From Bacteroidales bacterium (GTDB lineage: Bacteria; Bacteroidota; Bacteroidia; Bacteroidales; UBA932), in assembly GCA_017631435.1 (NCBI GenBank), contig JAGBTG010000013.1:1-46521 (forward strand): a stretch of DNA of 46,521 nucleotides. The letters run 5' to 3'. Positions 42,451 to 46,521 of the stretch are shown here, in pieces. A program made the position numbers and the translations under genes. The notes beneath the pieces were generated by a model. It saw only the letters and a program-made list of their open reading frames with translations. It was not told where the DNA came from and made no database searches. Position 1 is the first letter of the stretch, and every line of letters begins with the position of its first letter.

Positions 42451-43227
42451 TTACTGCTCCTGCTGTTGTTTTGAAATGAACTCTTTTGCAAGGTTGAGGT
42501 AGTCATTTGATCCTCTCGACAGCACATCATACAGGATAACCGGCTTGCCGTGGCTCGGAGCCTCGCTCAAACGGACATTCCTGTTGATCATTGTCTGGAA
42601 AACCATACTGCCAAAATGATGCCTTACCTCTTCCACAATCTGGTTTGCATATCTGAGGCGACCGTCAAACATTGTAAGAAGGAATCCCTCAATTGCAAGA
42701 TCGGGGTTAAGCCTGTTCTGTACAAGCTTGATGGTATTGAGCAGCTTGCCCAATCCCTCAAGTGCAAAGAACTCACACTGCACCGGGATTATCACCGAAT
42801 CGGCCGCTGTAAGGGAGTTTACGGTAATAAGGCCCAATGACGGAGAACAGTCTATGATGATATACTCAAACTGCTCCTGCAACGCCTCAATGTTCTTCTT
42901 GAGGACACTCTCCCTCTCATCTATATTGAGCATCTCAATCTCCGCTCCCACAAGGTTGATGTGGGAAGGGACAATCTTGAGGTTCTTTATCTCTGTCTGG
43001 AGAATTATGTCGTTTATGCTCTTCTCCCCAATAAGCACCTCATACAAGGTACTTTTTGAATTGGAATCCGGATCAAAATTCAGACCTGAGGTTGTATTGG
43101 CCTGAGGATCAGCATCAATGATAAGGGTGTTCTTCTCCAGAACAGCCAATGATGCCGCCAGGTTGATGGCCGTGGTTGTCTTGCCCACTCCTCCCTTCTG
43201 ATTTGCAATAGCTATAACTTTTCCCAT
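42451..43227 (-). CDS. parA: Chromosome partitioning ATPase ParA (Soj)
   Basis: Walker-type ATPase that segregates ParB-parS complexes over the nucleoid. Starting at the ATG at 43227 the 258-residue protein begins MGKVIAIANQKGGVGKTTTA, with the deviant Walker A at residues 11-18. DADPQANTTSGL follows near 42 and the IIDCSPSLGLITVNSL block near 118. The frame continues seven codons upstream, but those codons overlap the -7 promoter box, so the internal ATG is chosen. It is the first gene of the par cluster and is divergent from the lipid kinase gene. Confidence 0.95.
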   Translation of the reverse strand: MGKVIAIANQKGGVGKTTTAINLAASLAVLEKNTLIIDADPQANTTSGLNFDPDSNSKSTLYEVLIGEKSINDIILQTEIKNLKIVPSHINLVGAEIEMLNIDERESVLKKNIEALQEQFEYIIIDCSPSLGLITVNSLTAADSVIIPVQCEFFALEGLGKLLNTIKLVQNRLNPDLAIEGFLLTMFDGRLRYANQIVEEVRHHFGSMVFQTMINRNVRLSEAPSHGKPVILYDVLSRGSNDYLNLAKEFISKQQQEQ

Positions 43228-43245
43228 ATAAAAATCTATAACACG

Positions 43246-43253
43246 CAAAAATA
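43246..43253 (-). promoter_or_regulatory. -7 promoter element of the parA operon
   Basis: Minus strand reads TATTTTTG (TAnnTTTG) 18 bp before the parA ATG, and overlaps the longer reading frame, deciding the start. It is back to back with the lipid-kinase promoter. Confidence 0.5.
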
Positions 43254-43283
43254 CGAAATCTTTTTTAAGAGTGCAGAATTTAT

Positions 43284-43291
43284 TACATTTG
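43284..43291 (+). promoter_or_regulatory. -7 promoter element of the lipid kinase gene
   Basis: TACATTTG, an exact consensus match 23 bp before the ATG at 43315. No TTTG at the usual -33 spacing. Confidence 0.55.
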
Positions 43292-43314
43292 CGGGGTATA
43301 AAGTTTTCAACAAT

Positions 43315-44262
43315 ATGGTAATTACAGACGCCTGGATGGTAATTGTAAACCCCAAGGCCGGAAGCGGCAGGGGGCTGAAGGACTGGCCTATAATCTCAAA
43401 CCTGATGTACAGCCACGGGCTGCACTTCACATGCCTGTTCACAGAGCACAAATACCACGCAATTGAACTTACCGTAAAGGCTATAAACGACGGCTACAGG
43501 AACATAGTTGCAGTGGGTGGTGACGGTACAATCCACGAGGTTGTAAACGGCATCTTCATACAGAAGAAAGTCCCTACCACAGCCATCTCGTTGGCGGTGA
43601 TTCCAGCCGGAACCGGCAATGACTGGATAAGGATGTACGGCATCTCCAAGACCTACTCCGAGGCTGTGAAGTCTCTTGTTGAAAAACGCACTGTACTGCA
43701 GGATGTTGCCAAAGTAACATATTACGAGACTCGCGTGCAGCACACCAGATACATGGCCAATGTGGCCGGCCTGGGATATGACGCAGTAGTGAACCTCAAG
43801 TACAACCTTCTGAAGGATGACGGCAAATACGGCAAATGGCTCTATCTGAGAAGCGCCCTCCACACTTTTGCAAAGTTTTCACCTGTGCATTTCAATATAA
43901 AAGTTGACGGCCAGGAATTCTATGACGGAATGATCTTTTCCGGGGCTGTAGGTATTGGAAAATATAACGGAGGCGGTATGCAGCAGACACCATACGCCGC
44001 TGTAGATGATGAGCTTATGGACCTTACCGTAATAAAGAAGATGTCCAAACTCCGTGTAGCCCGCAACTTTAAGGTGCTCTACTCGGGCAACATCTACTCC
44101 ATTCCAAAAGTGATGCACACCCAGTGCAAGAAGATTGAAATTGAAAGTTTTCCCGAAAGCCGCATAGAAATAGACGGCGAGGCAGTAGGCACCTCACCAT
44201 TCACTTTTGAGCTTGTACCCCACGCCATCAAGGTTGTTGTGGGAGTAAACTACGTGCTATAG
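43315..44262 (+). CDS. Diacylglycerol/lipid kinase family protein (YegS/DagK-like)
   Basis: A 315-residue soluble lipid kinase homologue. The nucleotide-binding segments are IVNPKAGSGRGL near residue 10, AVGGDGTIHEVVNGI near 66, and VIPAGTGNDWIRMYG near 97, the three hallmarks of the DAGK catalytic domain. The C-terminal beta-sandwich has GVGIGKYNGGGMQQTPYA-like order (here GAVGIGKYNGGGMQ) and SRIEIDGEAVGTSPFTFEL. Members phosphorylate diacylglycerol or related lipids at the inner leaflet, recycling lipids or acting as sphingoid kinases in Bacteroidota; the substrate is not readable here. It converges on priA with 20 bp between stops. Confidence 0.9.
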   Translation: MVITDAWMVIVNPKAGSGRGLKDWPIISNLMYSHGLHFTCLFTEHKYHAIELTVKAINDGYRNIVAVGGDGTIHEVVNGIFIQKKVPTTAISLAVIPAGTGNDWIRMYGISKTYSEAVKSLVEKRTVLQDVAKVTYYETRVQHTRYMANVAGLGYDAVVNLKYNLLKDDGKYGKWLYLRSALHTFAKFSPVHFNIKVDGQEFYDGMIFSGAVGIGKYNGGGMQQTPYAAVDDELMDLTVIKKMSKLRVARNFKVLYSGNIYSIPKVMHTQCKKIEIESFPESRIEIDGEAVGTSPFTFELVPHAIKVVVGVNYVL

Positions 44263-44282
44263 GCTGTCGGGAAGAAAGATAT

Positions 44283-46391
44283 CTATAGGGGATCCACATC
44301 CAGGATAATGGATTGGCTCCCCTTAATTTTTGCAATGCATCTGCCCAGCAGCTCCTTGTTCCTCAAAAGGCGGCTGTCGCGGGCAAATTTTATGTAGAAA
44401 CATTTGATCCACTCCCCTCTGATCTTGTCTATCTGCGGAGTGAAAGGACCTGTAAGTTCCTTGTATTGAAGATCCGGAGAGCCCTCAATCCCCCTCTTTA
44501 CAGCCTGGCAGATTTCATCAAGTCTGGCCTGGTCCGTATGCTTTACAATAATCTTCACCATCCTCACATACGGGGCAAAGCCATATTGCTGCCTCTCTCC
44601 CAGAAGAAGTCCGGTGAGGGGCGAAAGCTGTACATCTGCACCGGCCTGACCCTGAGCCAGATTCACCAGTACAGGGTGCTCCTTCTGGCTTGTCTGAATG
44701 ATAATCTTGCCACGCTCGCCACGCCTTCCGGTACGCCCCATCAACTGGCTCAGCAACTGCACCGCCTTTTCGTCTGCCCTGAAATCCTGCACCCCCAGAA
44801 TAGTGTCTGCCTGCAGCACGGCTACCAATTTAAGTTTCTCAAAATCAAAACCTTTACTTATCATTTGAGTTCCAACAAGGATATCAATGTCACCCGCTGC
44901 AAAATCCTTTATCACTTGCTCCTCTGCCTTCTTGCTTTGGGTAATATCGGCATCAAAACGGGCAATCCTGGCCTGTGGAAGAATGGCTGCCAACTCCTCT
45001 TCCAGCTTCTCAGTTCCGGCCCCCTTATATTTGAAAGAAGCGGTACCGCATTGCCTGCAAATTCCGGCAAACTGGGCAATATGCTCACAATAATGGCACC
45101 TCAAAGTGTTGTTGTACTTGTGATAACTCAAATGGACATTACAATGGGGACATCTTGGAATCTCCCCGCACTCCTCACACTCAACAATTGGAGAATACGA
45201 ACGCCTGTTCCTGAACACCAGCACCTGCTGTCCCTGCTCCACGGTGCGCCTTATCTCATTTATCAGTTTCTGCGAGAAATTCCCCACCATCTGCCTGGTC
45301 TTATATGCATAAACGGTATCCACAATCTCCACCTGCGGCTCCGCCCCGCCATAAAACTTCTCCTTAAGTTCCACAAGAGCAAACCTCTTTGCCAGACAAT
45401 TGTACTCGCTCTCAAACGAAGGGGTAGCCGACCCCAGCAGCACATTGCACCCGTGGATCTGTGCCAACATTATTGCCGTATCCTTGGCCTGATACCTTGG
45501 AGCGGGCTCTGTCTGCTTATAACTTGAATCATGTTCCTCATCCACAATCACCAGACCCATATTGCTGTATGGAAGGAACAGTGAAGAACGGGTTCCCAGA
45601 ACCACCACGGCAGAGTTCTCTTCCCGACAGTTTCCAGGCGCCTCCCCTTCAGAACCATGTGTGGCATTGTACTCCAGAATCTTATGTATCCTGGCCTTCT
45701 CAGCCGCTGTCTGCTTTGAATGAAATGTGAGGAGCCTCTCTCCAAACACCTTCTTCAACCTCCCCTGCAACTGCTTGCTTATGGCAATCTCCGGCACCAT
45801 ATAAAGGACACTCCTCCCCTGCCTCAAACACTCCAGCGCCAAAGAAATATAAATCTCAGTCTTACCGCTTCCTGTTACACCCCTCAGAAGCACCGGTTTC
45901 CCTGGAGCAGATGCAAAATTCCCCTTAATCTCCTCAAAAGCCTTCTGCTGTACTCCCGACAGTTGTGGAATATTTTTCTCCTGTGCCACATCAGCCTCCT
46001 CCTGCACTGCCTTAAGGAAATCCTCCACCTTCTTGCGGGGCTTGACACTCTCCTGCCTTACCTGCACCGCCGGATAGGCAGCCTTGTACACCTCACCCAC
46101 GGTACACATATAATATTGGGCAACCTTCTCCCACAGTTCCATCTCCTGCTGGAGCACCGCCGGAAGCTCCTCAACAGCCAGGATTGGCTTGTAGTTTATC
46201 TCTTTCCCGTCGGGAGTATGGGACGGAATTTCCTCTTGTGAAAGAAATTTCCGCACCGCACCAGTATAAATTTTGCCTGCAAAATCCACTCTCACCCTGC
46301 TTCCCACAAAAACCTCAAAATTTTCAGGCAAAAAATATGAAATCTCCCCACTATATTTAACGGGCAGAATCACAGATACATAACGCTCCAT
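44283..46391 (-). CDS. priA: Primosomal replication restart helicase PriA
   Basis: Reloads the replisome at stalled forks as a 3'-5' helicase. I prefer the ATG at 46391 (MERYVSVILPVKYSG, 702 residues), because an earlier ATG at 46412 lies only 8 bp from the -7 box; both are possible. The N-terminal 3'-binding domain comes first. The Walker A GVTGSGKTEIYI is near residue 175, DEEH is in VIVDEEHDSSYKQ, and the zinc-binding region CEECGEIPRCPHC with CHYCEHIAQFAGICRQCG lies about 430-480. Motifs V-VI include GTQMISKGFDF and LMGRTGRRGERG. Its coding 3' end contains the terminator of the convergent lipid-kinase gene. Confidence 0.96.
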   Translation of the reverse strand: MERYVSVILPVKYSGEISYFLPENFEVFVGSRVRVDFAGKIYTGAVRKFLSQEEIPSHTPDGKEINYKPILAVEELPAVLQQEMELWEKVAQYYMCTVGEVYKAAYPAVQVRQESVKPRKKVEDFLKAVQEEADVAQEKNIPQLSGVQQKAFEEIKGNFASAPGKPVLLRGVTGSGKTEIYISLALECLRQGRSVLYMVPEIAISKQLQGRLKKVFGERLLTFHSKQTAAEKARIHKILEYNATHGSEGEAPGNCREENSAVVVLGTRSSLFLPYSNMGLVIVDEEHDSSYKQTEPAPRYQAKDTAIMLAQIHGCNVLLGSATPSFESEYNCLAKRFALVELKEKFYGGAEPQVEIVDTVYAYKTRQMVGNFSQKLINEIRRTVEQGQQVLVFRNRRSYSPIVECEECGEIPRCPHCNVHLSYHKYNNTLRCHYCEHIAQFAGICRQCGTASFKYKGAGTEKLEEELAAILPQARIARFDADITQSKKAEEQVIKDFAAGDIDILVGTQMISKGFDFEKLKLVAVLQADTILGVQDFRADEKAVQLLSQLMGRTGRRGERGKIIIQTSQKEHPVLVNLAQGQAGADVQLSPLTGLLLGERQQYGFAPYVRMVKIIVKHTDQARLDEICQAVKRGIEGSPDLQYKELTGPFTPQIDKIRGEWIKCFYIKFARDSRLLRNKELLGRCIAKIKGSQSIILDVDPL
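44287..44331 (+). terminator. Plus-strand terminator of the lipid kinase gene embedded in priA
   Basis: AGGGGA (44287-44292) pairs with TCCCCT (44318-44323), continued after a T/C mismatch by CCA/TGG and ATCC/GGAT with one bulged C, about 13 pairs around an 8-nt loop. TAATTTTT follows. It begins two bases after the priA stop codon and lies within its last codons. Confidence 0.75.
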
Positions 46392-46420
46392 ATGCAAAAA
46401 TTCCTCACTCATAACAGTTA

Positions 46421-46428
46421 CAAATTTA
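46421..46428 (-). promoter_or_regulatory. -7 promoter element of priA
   Basis: Minus strand reads TAAATTTG (TAnnTTTG), 29 bp before the ATG at 46391 and 8 bp before the ATG at 46412. No -33 TTTG at usual spacing. Divergent from the tRNA promoter. Confidence 0.5.
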
Positions 46429-46447
46429 CAAAAAACTTTAAAATAAA

Positions 46448-46478
46448 TTTGGAGTTTAAAAATTAATTCCTACCTTTG
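46448..46478 (+). promoter_or_regulatory. Promoter of the tRNA gene
   Basis: TTTG (46448-46451), a 19-bp spacer and TACCTTTG (46471-46478), a canonical promoter ending 15 bp before the predicted tRNA 5' end. Confidence 0.75.
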
Positions 46479-46493
46479 CAATCCCAAAACGAT

Positions 46494-46521
46494 GGTGCCA
46501 TAGCTCAGTTGGTAGAGCAAA
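46494..46521 (+). tRNA. tRNA gene, 5' part only (possibly tRNA-Phe)
   Basis: The last 28 bases read GGTGCCATAGCTCAGTTGG then TAGAGCAAA: a 7-nt acceptor arm, the TA linker, and a D-arm with GCTC/GAGC and AGTTGGTAGA loop. The anticodon is outside the window. The AGAGCAAA end reminds me of tRNA-Phe in this phylum, but the identity cannot be read. Confidence 0.85.

Noticed and set aside
41536-43315. parS centromere site near parAB
   Set aside because: Looked for the usual TGTTxCACGTGxAACA-type palindrome and saw none in the window.
44313-45527. 404-codon plus-strand frame opposite priA
   Set aside because: Antisense shadow of a long, certain gene; composition rich in Leu/Pro/His as expected from reverse-frame reading, no family resemblance.
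1-46521. Insertion sequences, prophage, CRISPR repeats, toxin-antitoxin or restriction genes
   Set aside because: No transposase, integrase, cas or repeat-spacer pattern was recognised; gene content is core metabolism, envelope and transport.

Overview
The window is a stretch of chromosome from a member of the Bacteroidota, most likely order Bacteroidales and plausibly gut-associated. Four things point there. Many genes are preceded by the Bacteroidota promoter (TTTG, about 19-20 bp, then TAnnTTTG). The envelope gene sets are arranged as in Bacteroidales (uppS-bamA-ompH-ompH; bamD-rpoZ-coaBC-recN; parA-parB-DUF5683-mltD). The omega subunit is of the Bacteroidota type. There is also a BtuG-type cobalamin-binding surface lipoprotein. 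Genes are tightly packed. I see no insertion sequence, prophage, CRISPR array, rRNA or clear sign of recent transfer.

Layout. 1-3.9 kb (minus): glutamate dehydrogenase (cut by the window edge) and a two-subunit 2-oxoacid:ferredoxin oxidoreductase. 4.0-8.4 kb (minus): two Skp/OmpH chaperones, BamA and undecaprenyl-diphosphate synthase. 8.4-9.3 kb (minus): NAD kinase. 9.4-13.5 kb (plus): pdxJ, a third Skp-like protein carrying a lipobox, purC, and a protein joining LysM repeats to a periplasmic-binding-like domain. 13.5-22.1 kb (minus): a type P aminopeptidase, nagB, recN, coaBC, rpoZ, bamD, trxB and a gate-domain membrane protein. 22.2-22.9 kb (plus): an unassigned lipoprotein. 23.0-25.9 kb (minus): a glutamate decarboxylase and an amino-acid/GABA exchanger, a probable acid-resistance pair. 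26.1-27.1 kb (plus): a PerR-like repressor and rubrerythrin. 27.2-28.8 kb (minus): an acyl-CoA synthetase. 28.9-30.2 kb (plus): an EamA exporter and a small unknown ORF.

30.2-36.7 kb is a complete vitamin B12 uptake locus. The plus strand carries the inner-membrane permease and ATPase (btuC, btuD). The minus strand carries a cobalamin riboswitch followed by btuB (TonB-dependent receptor), btuG (surface beta-propeller lipoprotein) and btuF (periplasmic binding lipoprotein). The two arms converge and overlap by 14 bp, and the terminator of the minus arm lies inside the btuD coding sequence. 36.7-38.9 kb holds a secreted protein of unknown function and a divergent serine-hydrolase lipoprotein. 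39.0-43.2 kb (minus) is parA-parB-DUF5683-mltD. 43.3-46.4 kb is a lipid kinase converging on priA. The last 28 bases are the start of a tRNA gene with its own promoter.

The most distinctive features beyond gene content are regulatory. At three convergent gene pairs (13.5, 32.2 and 44.3 kb) an intrinsic terminator for one gene is written inside the coding end of the opposing gene. The PerR-like protein keeps all five regulatory-metal ligands but has no cysteine at all. I found no convincing wholly new multi-gene system. The best candidates for new biology are the unknown secreted protein beside the B12 locus, the lipid-anchored Skp, the LysM/binding-protein fusion and the embedded terminators.
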